Of a stretch of 48,353 bases of DNA, positions 31,682 through 40,603 are shown piece after piece. Each line of letters opens with the position of its first letter. Position 1 is the first letter of the stretch. Position numbers and translations under genes: made by a program. The notes under the pieces were generated by a model, which was given only the letters and a program-made list of their open reading frames with translations, ran no database searches and had not been told where the DNA came from. Source of the DNA: Prosthecobacter sp. (GTDB lineage: Bacteria > Verrucomicrobiota > Verrucomicrobiia > Verrucomicrobiales > Verrucomicrobiaceae); NCBI RefSeq assembly GCF_029946185.1, contig NZ_JAQSEA010000123.1, positions 1 through 48,353 of the forward strand, in the 5' to 3' direction.

Positions 31682-33972
31682 CCCCGCAAACCGAAACCAC
31701 CCTGCGCTTCACCGGCGGCTATCCGCCGCTCCCGGTGATCCTGCTCGCGTTCGGTCTCGCCGCGCTGATGTGGTTCATCTACCGCCGTGAGTTAAAATTC
31801 ATCAGCAGTCGTGCCGCGCAGGTGCCCGCCATCCTGCGTTCGCTGGCAGTCTTCATTCTCGTGCTCGCCCTCGCGGGTCCGATCCTCCGTCATGTCACCA
31901 CCTTGCGCCAGTTGGGTCGTGTCGTGGTCGTGGTGGACAGCTCCGCCAGCATGCAGCTCACAGACGAAGCCCCCGGTGTTGCCGCAGGCACTTCCAAAGC
32001 CCGCTTTCAGCGCGCCGAAGATCTCCTGCTCAAAGGCACCACACCTCTGCTCAAAAAACTCGCTGAGACTCAGGACGTGGAACTCGTGGCTCTGCGCGGC
32101 ATGAACACGCAGCGGCTGTGGTGGTACCGCCAGGGTGGCAAGGACACCTCCGGCGAAATGCCCGCTACGTTTGAGCTGCCAGCCACCTCACCCATCACCA
32201 ATCTCGATCAAACACTGCGCGCCGCCCTCGGCCCCGCCACCGCAGGTACCGCGCTCGTCGTGCTCACTGACGGCCAGCACAACTCCAGCGGCTCTCCCGA
32301 AGAATTCAGCACCGCGCTCAAGACCAGCGGCACGGCCATTTTCACCATCGGCTTTGGCACCGAAATCCCACCGCCGGATCTCGCGCTGCTGGCCGTCACG
32401 GCTCCCGAATCCGTCTTCTCCAAGGAAAACTTTCAGGGCCGTCTAACCGTCAACGATAGCATGCCCGCTGGTGTTCCCGCCACTGTGCGCATCGAAAGCC
32501 AGGGCAAGGTGCTGTGGAAAAAGGATTTCACCACCACCGGCAAAGGCGAGAAGGGTTTCGACTTCATCTTCCCCGTCGCCGAACTGCCACCACCTGCACC
32601 CGGCCAGCGCGACAAAACACTGCGCAGCGTGAACATCCTCATCTCCGCCAGCGGCGACCGCGCCGCACTGGAAAAGACCCGCTCCAACAACGCCCGCGAA
32701 CTCTCCATTCACCTGTTGGAAAAGAAACGCAAGGTGCTCATCCTCGACGGACGCCCGCGCTGGGAAACACGCTACATCCACAACCACTTCGACCGCGATG
32801 AGCGCTGGCAGGCCACCATCATTTTCGATGACATGTCCGACAATGCCGCCAATGGCACTCTGCAAAAAGACTTCCCCAAAACCCGCGACGACCTGCTCAG
32901 CTACGACCTCATCATCCTCGGTGAAGTCACATTGAACCGCCTTAAAGCAGAGAGCCTCGACTGGATCATCGAGTTCGTCGAAAAGCGCGGCGGCGGTTTG
33001 ATCATGATCGACGGCCAGCGCGGCAAACTCCACGAATGGAGCCAGGGCAAAACCGCCCCTCTCATCCCGGTCAAGTTCACTGCCAAAACCACCAAGCTCA
33101 CGCCCACCAGCCTCGAACTCACCACAGACGGTCAGCGCTTTGATGCCCTCCGCCTCAGCGACAGCCCCAGCGCCAACACCGCGCTCTGGCCCACGCTTTC
33201 CAAAGTAAACTGGCACGCCAATGTCGAGGCCCTGCCCGCTGCCATCACGCTCGCCAAAGCGCAGCAGCCTGCCATCGTCTTCCGTCAGGTCGGAGCCGGG
33301 GCCGTGCTCTATCTCGGCACCGATGAACTCTGGCGCTGGCGCTTCCAAGTCGCCGATTTGTACCATCAGCGCCTCTGGATGCAGCTCGGCGCATGGATCG
33401 CCGCGCCGCCATTCCAGATCGACCAAAAGAAACTCTCCGTCGGCACCGACCGCCTGCGCTACTCACCCGGCGAAGCCTCCGAAATCCGCGTGCGCGTCCG
33501 CAATGACAAAGGCGACATCATCGCCGATGCCCAGCCACGTGCCTACCTCCTGCACGACGGCACCGAAGTCGCCACCCTCCAGCTCGAAGCAGACCCCACC
33601 CACATCGGCGTCTATCGCGCCCTCACCCCACCTCTCAAAGCAGGCACCTACGAGATCGCCGTCGCGGAAAGCCCCAGTGCCCCGCGCAGCGATGCACGCC
33701 TCTCCCTCCACGTCTCCGACACCGGCAATCCCGAGTGGGCCACGCTCACCATGAATCGCACCCTTCTCGAAACCATGGCGACCAACAGCGGCGGCCGCTT
33801 CCTGCGCGAAGAACAAGCCGCCACCGATCTCCCCGGCCTGCTGCAAAGCATCGACCGCAAACAAGTCATCACCAAAGAGACCAATCTATGGTCCAGCTGG
33901 TGGTGGTTCGGCGCCGCCATCCTTCTTCTCACCATCGAATGGCTCATGCGCAAACGTTTGAAACTCGTCTGA
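31678..33972 (+). CDS. membrane protein with vWA and GATase1-like domains
   Basis: The 764-residue protein has two N-terminal membrane helices (LPVILLAFGLAALMWFIYRR; ILRSLAVFILVLALAGPIL) and a vWA-like domain with MIDAS DSSAS (VVVVDSSASMQL). A long extracytoplasmic region contains a glutamine-amidotransferase-like segment (VLILDGRPRWETRYIHNHFD; VEKRGGGLIMIDGQRG), and a C-terminal helix follows (WWWFGAAILLLTIEWLMRKR). It resembles the second large component of BatA-type gene sets in Planctomycetes and Verrucomicrobia. The ATG at 31678 overlaps the truncated toxin's stop. It would act with the BatA-like protein and MoxR/DUF58. Confidence 0.88.
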   Translation: MTPQTETTLRFTGGYPPLPVILLAFGLAALMWFIYRRELKFISSRAAQVPAILRSLAVFILVLALAGPILRHVTTLRQLGRVVVVVDSSASMQLTDEAPGVAAGTSKARFQRAEDLLLKGTTPLLKKLAETQDVELVALRGMNTQRLWWYRQGGKDTSGEMPATFELPATSPITNLDQTLRAALGPATAGTALVVLTDGQHNSSGSPEEFSTALKTSGTAIFTIGFGTEIPPPDLALLAVTAPESVFSKENFQGRLTVNDSMPAGVPATVRIESQGKVLWKKDFTTTGKGEKGFDFIFPVAELPPPAPGQRDKTLRSVNILISASGDRAALEKTRSNNARELSIHLLEKKRKVLILDGRPRWETRYIHNHFDRDERWQATIIFDDMSDNAANGTLQKDFPKTRDDLLSYDLIILGEVTLNRLKAESLDWIIEFVEKRGGGLIMIDGQRGKLHEWSQGKTAPLIPVKFTAKTTKLTPTSLELTTDGQRFDALRLSDSPSANTALWPTLSKVNWHANVEALPAAITLAKAQQPAIVFRQVGAGAVLYLGTDELWRWRFQVADLYHQRLWMQLGAWIAAPPFQIDQKKLSVGTDRLRYSPGEASEIRVRVRNDKGDIIADAQPRAYLLHDGTEVATLQLEADPTHIGVYRALTPPLKAGTYEIAVAESPSAPRSDARLSLHVSDTGNPEWATLTMNRTLLETMATNSGGRFLREEQAATDLPGLLQSIDRKQVITKETNLWSSWWWFGAAILLLTIEWLMRKRLKLV

Positions 33973-33974
33973 TC

Positions 33975-34256
33975 ATGGCCACCTCAAACGATCTCACCCA
34001 GCTCGCCGTCCGTGTGTCACCGAGCGCCAGGACCTCCGCTTTCGCCGGCTGGACCGCCGATGAAAAAGGCCGCCCAGTCCTCCTCGTGAAACTGGCTGCC
34101 CCACCCGTGGACGGCAAAGCCAACACCGAACTCATCCGCTTCCTCGCCGAGTCCCTCGACTGCCCCAAAAGCCAGATCACCCTGATACGCGGCACCTCCA
34201 GCCGCCAGAAGACCCTCGAGCTTCCCGCATCACTGCTGGAACGTCTGCCGAAGTAG
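33975..34256 (+). CDS. DUF167 (YggU-family) protein
   Basis: The 93-residue protein carries the DUF167 signature LVKLAAPPVDGKANTELIRF then SQITLIRGTSSRQKTLEL. YggU-type proteins are small, soluble and of unknown function. The ATG at 33975 (MATSNDLTQLAVRVSPSART) follows the vWA gene by two bases; the longer upstream frame is a shadow of that gene. A 6-base stem (GCTCAA-GTT-TTGAGC, 34261-34275) follows without a T-run and may mark the operon end. Confidence 0.93.
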   Translation: MATSNDLTQLAVRVSPSARTSAFAGWTADEKGRPVLLVKLAAPPVDGKANTELIRFLAESLDCPKSQITLIRGTSSRQKTLELPASLLERLPK

Positions 34257-34333
34257 CTGTGCTCAAGTTTTGAGCCAGACTTCAAGACAGCTTAGTGCAA
34301 CCTGGAGGTGAAGCTCACGTCGGCGTGATGATG

Positions 34334-34679
34334 CTAGGGTGTTGAAGATGCCTCAGCTCCCAGCTGTGTCGCAGGGCCTCGCTGCCGCTGTTTATTGCGA
34401 ATGACTATGCTCACTTCGGAGGTCAAAATGAACAGCACTCCAACACACACGACCATAATAACCTTTGTACCCCATGGAAACTTGATGAGACAGACCACGA
34501 AAAGTAGAACCATCGGAACAACGAGCCCATAGAGTAGCCCCCCCGACCAGCGGCAGCACCCCATTGAGGTGCAGCCCTAGAACAATAGTCGCGATCACCA
34601 TCGCCGTCGTCAGCACAGCAACACCGAGTCCCATCAGCCATCGAAGGCTTTTCTTTCGTGTTTTTTGCTGGATTTTCAT
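34334..34679 (-). pseudogene. small three-helix membrane protein split at a run of seven G (minus strand)
   Basis: From the ATG at 34679 the frame reads a basic start and one membrane helix (RWLMGLGVAVLTTAMVIATI) and then LNGVLPLVGG. At the run 34538-34544 (seven C on plus) it shifts into a polar, unlikely sequence. The other frame, beginning at the same run, carries two clear helices (LLYGLVVPMVLLFVVCLIKF; VIMVVCVGVLFILTSEV). With one G fewer the two halves join in frame (LVGG-LLYGLVV) to give a 114-residue protein with three helices. This is a frameshifted gene, a slippery or phase-variable gene, or a sequencing error at the homopolymer. I do not recognise the family. Confidence 0.6.
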
Positions 34680-34695
34680 GTCCTTACAGGTGTCG

Positions 34696-35289
34696 TCACC
34701 CCCGCGCCCGCTCCAGCAGATTCATCATCAAGAAAGACAGCAGCAGCGCCAGTTGTTCGCCCTCATCGGCCGGGCCTTCCTGCACCAATCCAAAGCGGCC
34801 TTCGAAGAAGGCGGACTGCTTGGTCAGACGCAGTGTGGTGGCACCGCCTTCGCCACGCGTAGCGATATAACTCGGATGCAGCATGAACCCGGCGAACATT
34901 CCCACGACGGGGATCTCTCCCACCATACCATCCAGCATTTTCGTCCATGGATTCGCTTCCTGAATCGCAAAAGTCGGCGTCTGCGCACCGGGAGCGAACA
35001 CATCGTAGTGCGCACGCCACATGGATTTCAATCCGCGCCGCCCCACCGCCCCCAGCACCTGACCACTCGGAGATTTGAAAGTGTAGCGCGCCGACCAGTC
35101 GATGATGCGGTCCGCCTCAATCGTCGCCAGCAGCGTCTGCCGCGTGTCATCCGTAAACACCTCCACCTTCTCCTTAAAGCGAAACAGCTTCTGCTTCACG
35201 TAGCAGACCGTCCTGCCACCGGCATCCGTCACATAGATCTGCGGCGAAATCGCCAGGAGTTTGAAACGGAAAGTAAGCGGGTAGTTCAT
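34696..35289 (-). CDS. LURP-one/phospholipid scramblase-like protein
   Basis: The 197-residue protein has the LURP-one-related (YxjI/scramblase-like) tubby fold pattern: FRFKLLAISPQIYVTDAGGR, VCYVKQKLFRFKEKVEVFTD, a TLLATIEADRIIDWSARYTF block and a long hydrophobic C-terminal helix (EQLALLLSFLMMNLLER). Members occur widely in bacteria; lipid or membrane binding is likely, but the activity is unproven. I chose the ATG at 35289 (MNYPLTF); an upstream frame adds unrelated residues. It lies 76 bases downstream of the UPF0261 gene on the same strand and 16 bases before the split membrane gene, so the three may be cotranscribed. Confidence 0.82.
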   Translation of the reverse strand: MNYPLTFRFKLLAISPQIYVTDAGGRTVCYVKQKLFRFKEKVEVFTDDTRQTLLATIEADRIIDWSARYTFKSPSGQVLGAVGRRGLKSMWRAHYDVFAPGAQTPTFAIQEANPWTKMLDGMVGEIPVVGMFAGFMLHPSYIATRGEGGATTLRLTKQSAFFEGRFGLVQEGPADEGEQLALLLSFLMMNLLERARG

Positions 35290-35365
35290 GCGAGCGCCAG
35301 TGTGGACTGACGGCACGCGCTTGCAATGATATAACCGCGCTGGGTTTGCAATCAGTGGACGAGGC

Positions 35366-36583
35366 TCAAGGCTCATCACGCCCAACCAAACTCCCCAGCA
35401 GCGCATTCACACACGCCGCAGCAAACTCCGGCGCATTGATCTCGCACTCCATTTCCACCAGCGGAATGCCAGCACGCAGGTGCTTCCGGATCGCCGCAAA
35501 CAAAGCCTCATCCGCAGCCGCATCATAGAATGGCTTCCCCTCCGCACTGATGATGCTGATCGCCTTCAGCGGCAGCAGCACCGTCACCGGACCGGTGTAA
35601 GCATTCGCCTTCTCCGCCAGGATGCGCCCCAGCTCTGCGCACTCAGCCGCGTTCGTCCGCATCAGCGTCACCTGCGGATTATGGATGTAAAAGTGGCGTC
35701 CTTCAAATTTCGCCGGAACACTCGCACGCTCGCCGAAGTTCACCATGTCCAGACACCCCGGCGTGATGATGGCCGGAACACCCACCTTCCCCGCCGCATC
35801 CAGTCGCGAAGGCCCCGCACCGAGAATGCCGCCCACAAGTTCGTCCGCCCATTCCGTCGTGGTGATGTCGAGCACCCCCGCAAACATGCCGCTTTCAATC
35901 AGCGACTCCATGATCTTCCCACCCGTGCCGGTGGAATGGAAAACGAGCACTTCATACCCAGCGTCTTCCAAGATCTGCTTCGCCCGGTTCACGCACTCCG
36001 TCGTGTTGCCAAACATCGAGGCCGCAATCAGCGGCTTGTCTTCACCTTCAGGCACCGTCGTTTCCACCATCCCGCAGATCGCCCCCGCCGCACGCGCCAG
36101 CAGCACTCGCGAGATGCGATTGATCCCGCTCACATCCACGATGCTCGGAAACATCACGATGTCCTTCGTGCCCACATACGGGGCCACATTTCCAGCCGCT
36201 AGCGTAGAGACCATCACCTTCGGGAATCCGACCGGCAGCGCCCGCATCGCCGCCGTGCCGATCGCCGTGCCACCACCACCACCGAGGGAGATCACACCCT
36301 GCACCTTGCCGCTTTCGACCAAGGCCGACAAAAAAACCGCAGCCGCACCCGCCATCGCCGTCACCGCCTCGCCACGATCCTGCCGCACCATGATCCCCGC
36401 GAGATCCACCTGCCCCGCCGCCGCGACCTGCTCCCGCGTCACATCCGGCTCCACCTGCGGCACCTCCCCGCTGCCCGTATCGATGAGCAGCGTCTGATGC
36501 CCGCGTGCGCGGATGATTTCCGCCACGTAGGCGTGTTCGTAACCTTTGGTGTCGAGCGTGCCGAGAACTGCGATGGTTGCCAT
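35366..36583 (-). CDS. UPF0261 / Tm-1-like ATP-binding protein
   Basis: The 405-residue protein begins MATIAVLGTLDTKGYEHAYV, typical of UPF0261 (Tm-1-like) proteins. It contains GVISLGGGGGTAIGTAAMRA, FPKVMVSTLAAGNVAPYVG and a C-terminal domain with VLVFHSTGTGGKIMESLIES and EGRHFYIHNPQVTLMRTNAA. The plant homologue Tm-1 inhibits tobamovirus replication; bacterial members are uncharacterised and often sit beside phosphoenolpyruvate-hydrolase-like TIM-barrel proteins, which is not the case here. Length is normal. A 141-base spacer separates it from the divergent AbiEii-type pair. Confidence 0.93.
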   Translation of the reverse strand: MATIAVLGTLDTKGYEHAYVAEIIRARGHQTLLIDTGSGEVPQVEPDVTREQVAAAGQVDLAGIMVRQDRGEAVTAMAGAAAVFLSALVESGKVQGVISLGGGGGTAIGTAAMRALPVGFPKVMVSTLAAGNVAPYVGTKDIVMFPSIVDVSGINRISRVLLARAAGAICGMVETTVPEGEDKPLIAASMFGNTTECVNRAKQILEDAGYEVLVFHSTGTGGKIMESLIESGMFAGVLDITTTEWADELVGGILGAGPSRLDAAGKVGVPAIITPGCLDMVNFGERASVPAKFEGRHFYIHNPQVTLMRTNAAECAELGRILAEKANAYTGPVTVLLPLKAISIISAEGKPFYDAAADEALFAAIRKHLRAGIPLVEMECEINAPEFAAACVNALLGSLVGRDEP

Positions 36584-36724
36584 GGTAGCAGAATAAAAGC
36601 GGCTGCCAGAAGAACAGCAACCGTTTCACACCACCTCCTATCCGCCCTCCACCCAGCTTGACGTTCTGAATCGCTCAAAAAAATCCTCCGTGCCTTTGCA
36701 CCGGCTTATGACATAGTCACGTAT

Positions 36725-36940
36725 ATGCCAGCGGCATCTCCAGTTTCATCAGCACCAGCGCCTCAGCAGGACCGGCTTCGTCTCGCCAAAGAGGCATTCG
36801 AAACCTACCGCACGCGCTGCTTCTGGTCGTTGGCTCCGGATTTTGCAGTGAATGAAGCCACACTGCCAATCCTCATCGCGGGACTGCGTAAACATGGAGA
36901 CCGGGCAGCTTTTCAGATCGCCGCCCAGCTATGCCTCTAA
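36725..36940 (+). CDS. small partner of AbiEii-type nucleotidyltransferase
   Basis: The 71-residue protein is basic-Pro-rich at the start and then has FETYRTRCFWSLAPDFAVNE and LIAGLRKHGDRAAFQIAAQL. I know this type of short protein, with C-F/L-W and R-x-G patterns, as a frequent upstream partner of nucleotidyltransferase AbiEii genes. It overlaps the next gene by 10 bases, so it is likely the antitoxin-like half of a two-gene system. There is no known DNA-binding domain of classical AbiEi. Existence is fairly safe; the role is inferred from context. Confidence 0.72.
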   Translation: MPAASPVSSAPAPQQDRLRLAKEAFETYRTRCFWSLAPDFAVNEATLPILIAGLRKHGDRAAFQIAAQLCL

Positions 36941-37728
36941 CTGCTTTCCAGCACGAGGTCTTCACCACCCTCCGGCGCAGCCGCAGCCCGGACAGCTTCG
37001 TCTTCGGAGCCACCGTGCTCAATGCGACAGCGGCAACACCGCGCTATTCACGAGACATCGACCTTTGCCACGATCTGGAAACCGCCGTGGCCGAATCTGC
37101 GGCGGCTGATGAGGCGGCGCTGCTCGGTGCAGGCTACACGGTGACTTGGCAGCTTCGCCAGCCCATGTTTCAGCGAGCCACCGTCACCCGGCACGACGGC
37201 AGCGTAAAACTGGAATGGGTCTATGATTCTGCCTTTCGCTTTTATCCCGTAGAACCAGATGCTGAACTCGGCTGGCGGCTGCATTTTGCCGATGCTGCCA
37301 CCAACAAACTGCTCGCACTTTCAGGGCGTGCCGAGCCACGCGACTTCGTGGACGCCATCCATCTGGATGAAACTTACCTTTCGCTTGGCACCCTCGCCTG
37401 GGCTGCCGCAGGCAAGGATGAGGGGCTGAATCCCCTTCTCATTCTCGATCTGGCGGATCGTTTCGCTCGTTATCGCCAGACGGACATCGACAGCCTGCAC
37501 CTCGCCGCCCCTCTGAGCCTGCCAGAGTTAAAGGCCCAATGGTCTCAGGCCATCGAAGCGGGCCGTCAGCTCATTGAAAAGCTGCCAGCGGGGGAAATTG
37601 GCTGCCTCTACCTCGATCCGCTGACGAATTCACCCGTCACCCCGGTTCCAGGCTCGCCTGACATGGATCGCCTCATCCGCCATCGCGGCTCCGTGGGTGG
37701 TTCATGGCCGCAGCTGGTCAATCGGTAA
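36931..37728 (+). CDS. AbiEii/AbiGii-type nucleotidyltransferase (toxin-like)
   Basis: The 265-residue protein has the minimal nucleotidyltransferase pattern: FVFGATVLNATAATPRYSRD followed by IDLCHDLE (the RxSxDID signature) and an acidic second region (VKLEWVYDSAFRF; FADAATNKLLALSGRAEPRD, then FVDAIHL). AbiEii toxins in phage-abortive systems transfer nucleotides to tRNA acceptor ends and act with a small antitoxin, here probably the overlapping upstream gene. The C-terminal ~70 residues are less recognisable. It lies in an accessory stretch between the UPF0261 gene and purL. Family call is good; toxicity is inferred. Confidence 0.85.
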   Translation: MPLTAFQHEVFTTLRRSRSPDSFVFGATVLNATAATPRYSRDIDLCHDLETAVAESAAADEAALLGAGYTVTWQLRQPMFQRATVTRHDGSVKLEWVYDSAFRFYPVEPDAELGWRLHFADAATNKLLALSGRAEPRDFVDAIHLDETYLSLGTLAWAAAGKDEGLNPLLILDLADRFARYRQTDIDSLHLAAPLSLPELKAQWSQAIEAGRQLIEKLPAGEIGCLYLDPLTNSPVTPVPGSPDMDRLIRHRGSVGGSWPQLVNR

Positions 37729-37817
37729 TTTGGGAGAAAAACCCACCATTTTTCACCCCCGGTCGCCTCCGGCATTGAACACGTCGGTTTCCTCGCCAAG
37801 TCAGGAGGTTCCCACCC

Positions 37818-40205
37818 ATGTCCCAAGCCGTCTTCCGCACCATCCCCCTCCGCGAACTCAACGCCGACCAGCTCCTCGACCTCTCGAAGCGCATGAAGCT
37901 CTCGCTCTCACGCGCCGACATGCTCGCCGTGCAGAAGATTTACCTCGACGAAGGCCGCGAGCCCACGGACGTCGAAATGGAAGTCATCGCCCAGACCTGG
38001 AGCGAGCACTGCAAGCACCGCATCTTCGGCGCGAAGATCCAGCACACGCTCGATGGCAAGGAAGAAGTCGTGGACGGGCTGTTCAAGACCTACATCCGCG
38101 CCGTCACGGAGGAAATTTGCAAAACCAAGCCCGACTTCGTGCTCGGTGCCTTTGAAGACAACGCCGGCTTCGTCCGCCTCGACGCCGACAAAGCCGTCTG
38201 CCTCAAGGTCGAAACGCACAATCACCCCAGCGCCATCGAACCCTACGCAGGTGCCAATACCGGCCTCGGCGGCGTGATCCGCGACATCCTCGGCGCAGGC
38301 AAAGGCGCGAAACCCGTCGCCTCCATCGACGTCTTCTGCTTCGGCCCACCCGACATCGAGCAGGAAGACATCAAGGCTAAGGACGTCATCCACCCCCTCG
38401 GCGTCATGCGTGGCGTCGTGCGCGGCGTGCGCGACTACGGCAACCGCATGGGCATCCCCACGGTGAACGGCGCGATCCAGTTCGACGACACCTTCATCTA
38501 CAATCCGCTCGTCTTCTGCGGCACCGCAGGCATCATCCCCATCAAGGACATCGCCAAGGAAGTGAAGCCCGGCCACCTCCTCGTCGCCGCCGGCGGCCGC
38601 ACCGGCAAGGACGGCCTCAAAGGTGCCACCTTCTCCTCCGCCTCCCTCACCACCGGCTCGCACGAAGAAGACCAGACCGCCGTGCAGATCGGCAATCCTA
38701 TCGAAGAAAAGAAGGCCGCTGACTTCGTGCTCGCCGCCCGTGAGAAGGGCCTCATCCAATTCGTCACCGACTGCGGAGCAGGTGGCTTCAGCTCCGCCGC
38801 AGGCGAAATGCTGCGCGATACCGGCGGCGAAGTCTGGCTGGAAAACGCCCCCCTCAAAGCTCCCGATCTCGAAAGCTGGCAAATCTTCATCAGCGAATCC
38901 CAGGAGCGCATGGTCATCGCCATCGACGAAAAAGACCTCGCCGCGATGCACGAACTCGCCGCCATTTATCAGACCGAGCTCTGCGTGCTCGCCAAGGCCG
39001 ACGGCTCCCAGCGCCTCAAAGTCCTCCACCATGGCACCACCGTCTGCGATCTCCACGTCTCCGCCCTTCACGAGGCCCCGCGCCGCGAGATGAAGGCCAA
39101 ATGGCGCACCCCGCCCGCCGTGAAGCCAGTCGTGCCCGTGCGCCCAGAATCCTGGACCGACACGCTCAAGACCCTGCTCGCCGATTTCTCCATCGTCTCC
39201 CGTGAGCCGATCATCCGCGAGTACGACCACGAAGTGCAAGGCAACACCGTCCTCAAGCCCCTCGCCGGTGCCAGCGGCGACGCCCCACAAGACGGCAGCG
39301 TCATCCGTGTCGATGGCAGCGATCAACTTGTCGCCCTCGCCTGTGCCTTGCTCCCTGAGTGGGGCAAGACCGACCCCCACCTCATGGGCCGCGCCGTCGT
39401 CGATGAGTGCGTGCGCCAGCTCGTCGCCATGGGTTCCAACCCGGACCGCATCGCCATCCTCGACAATTTCTGCATGGGCAATCCCGACAACGAGCGCGAG
39501 CTCGGTGCCCTCGTCGAATGCACCAAGGGCATGGCCAAGACCGCCATCGCCTACGCCTCCCCCTTCGTCTCCGGCAAGGACAGCTTCTACAACTACTTCA
39601 TCACGGATGAAGGCCCGGTCTCCATCCCCGTCACCCTGCTGCTCAGCGGCTTCGGCGTCGTGGAAGATGCCAAACACGTCATCGGTGCCTCCCTGCGCCG
39701 CGTCGGCAGCAAGATCGCCATCCTCGGCAAAGCCAGCGCCGGACTGCGCGGCAGCATCGTCGCCAAGTACACCAAAGGCATCGGCATGGACGCCGGCCCC
39801 GACTTCTGCGAAGTGGAAAGCCTCGCCGCCTACCGCCGCTACTTTGAACTCGTGAAGCAGGGAGCCATCCTCAGCGCCCACGACATCGGCGAAGGCGGCC
39901 TCGCCGTCGCCCTGGCCGAAATGGCCTTCAGCGGCAAAGGCGGCATCCGCATCGCCACGGACAAGATGCCCGCCCACGCCGGCCTCACCACCGCAGAGCT
40001 CCTCTTCGGCGAAACTCCCGGCCGCCTCCTCATCGAGATCGCCCCCGAGCACGTCAGCGCCGCCGAAGCCTCCGGCCTCACCATCATCGGCGACTCCACC
40101 CGCGATCCTTACCTCTACATCTCCCACAACGGCACCACCCTCATCGACTCCCCCGTCGATCAGCTCAAGCCGCTCTGGCGCGACGGCTTGGTGAAGTATT
40201 ATTGA
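37818..40205 (+). CDS. purL: phosphoribosylformylglycinamidine synthase subunit PurL
   Basis: PurL makes FGAM from FGAR with ammonia and ATP in de novo purine synthesis. The 795-residue single-chain form has TWSEHCKHRIFGAKI near the start, VETHNHPSAIEPYAGANTGL as the ATP/substrate loop, GGRTGKDGLKGATFSSASL, and a second AIRS-like half with ASPFVSGKDSFYN and SAHDIGEGGLAVALAEMAF. A strong Shine-Dalgarno (AGGAGG at 37803-37808) supports the start. PurQ and PurS are not in the window. A terminator-like stem follows directly, and part of its 3' region (39914-39996) is duplicated in degraded form about 930 bases downstream. Confidence 0.98.
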   Translation: MSQAVFRTIPLRELNADQLLDLSKRMKLSLSRADMLAVQKIYLDEGREPTDVEMEVIAQTWSEHCKHRIFGAKIQHTLDGKEEVVDGLFKTYIRAVTEEICKTKPDFVLGAFEDNAGFVRLDADKAVCLKVETHNHPSAIEPYAGANTGLGGVIRDILGAGKGAKPVASIDVFCFGPPDIEQEDIKAKDVIHPLGVMRGVVRGVRDYGNRMGIPTVNGAIQFDDTFIYNPLVFCGTAGIIPIKDIAKEVKPGHLLVAAGGRTGKDGLKGATFSSASLTTGSHEEDQTAVQIGNPIEEKKAADFVLAAREKGLIQFVTDCGAGGFSSAAGEMLRDTGGEVWLENAPLKAPDLESWQIFISESQERMVIAIDEKDLAAMHELAAIYQTELCVLAKADGSQRLKVLHHGTTVCDLHVSALHEAPRREMKAKWRTPPAVKPVVPVRPESWTDTLKTLLADFSIVSREPIIREYDHEVQGNTVLKPLAGASGDAPQDGSVIRVDGSDQLVALACALLPEWGKTDPHLMGRAVVDECVRQLVAMGSNPDRIAILDNFCMGNPDNERELGALVECTKGMAKTAIAYASPFVSGKDSFYNYFITDEGPVSIPVTLLLSGFGVVEDAKHVIGASLRRVGSKIAILGKASAGLRGSIVAKYTKGIGMDAGPDFCEVESLAAYRRYFELVKQGAILSAHDIGEGGLAVALAEMAFSGKGGIRIATDKMPAHAGLTTAELLFGETPGRLLIEIAPEHVSAAEASGLTIIGDSTRDPYLYISHNGTTLIDSPVDQLKPLWRDGLVKYY

Positions 40206-40226
40206 AAAAAACAGGGCCGCCCTGTT
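40205..40226 (-). terminator. intrinsic terminator between purL and the convergent VapC relic
   Basis: The stem AACAGGG/CCCTGTT (40210-40216 with 40220-40226) with a three-base loop is followed on the minus strand by seven T, making a proper terminator for the minus-strand relic. On the plus strand the same stem may help end purL, although no T-run follows it there. Confidence 0.75.
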
Positions 40227-40249
40227 CCATTCAGAACTCGCTCACGGAA

Positions 40250-40603
40250 TCAAATCCACTGCATCCGCATGGTTTGAGACAGCCCTTGATCCAAGGTCGC
40301 AAGTCGGCCTTGGCGTCTTCTTGCCAGTTCTGCCAGCCAGGCATCCGTGACCTGCCGATGACCTTGCAGCCTGCGGCACGCCACCTCTTGATAGCTGAAT
40401 CCCTCTTCCCAAAAATGGTATCCAGCCATTTGGCGTAGCAAGCTGAGGGTTCTCCATGCTGCTTCCGCCGAAGAATCAGGCGCGGACATCATGTGCATGC
40501 GCAACAGCGTCCCCTCGGTCACGGCACAGGTCGCAAACTCCCGGCTCTGCGCATAAAACCAAGCCACCGCGCGCTTATTCGTCTTCAAGCCGGGCCACAT
40601 CAT
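40250..40603 (-). pseudogene. VapC-type PIN toxin lacking its N-terminal catalytic strand
   Basis: The 117-residue frame matches the later part of PIN-domain toxins (RAVAWFYAQSREFATCAVTE then GTLLRMHMM; AEAAWRTLSLLRQMAG; VTDAWLAELARRRQGRLATL ending DQGLS). The start (MMWPGLKTNK) lacks the LLDxNxL strand with the first catalytic Asp. About ten to fifteen residues are missing, and the frame opens inside the antitoxin gene's 3' end (29-base overlap). A deletion at the antitoxin/toxin junction is the simplest reading, so the toxin is probably inactive. Confidence 0.65.

Noticed and set aside
37729-37817. Possible purine riboswitch before purL
   Set aside because: The 89-base spacer has no conserved purine aptamer core; only the Shine-Dalgarno sequence is convincing.
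37908-40127. 739-codon frame opposite purL
   Set aside because: Gly/Ala/Val/Asp-rich mirror of purL codon bias with no recognisable motif.
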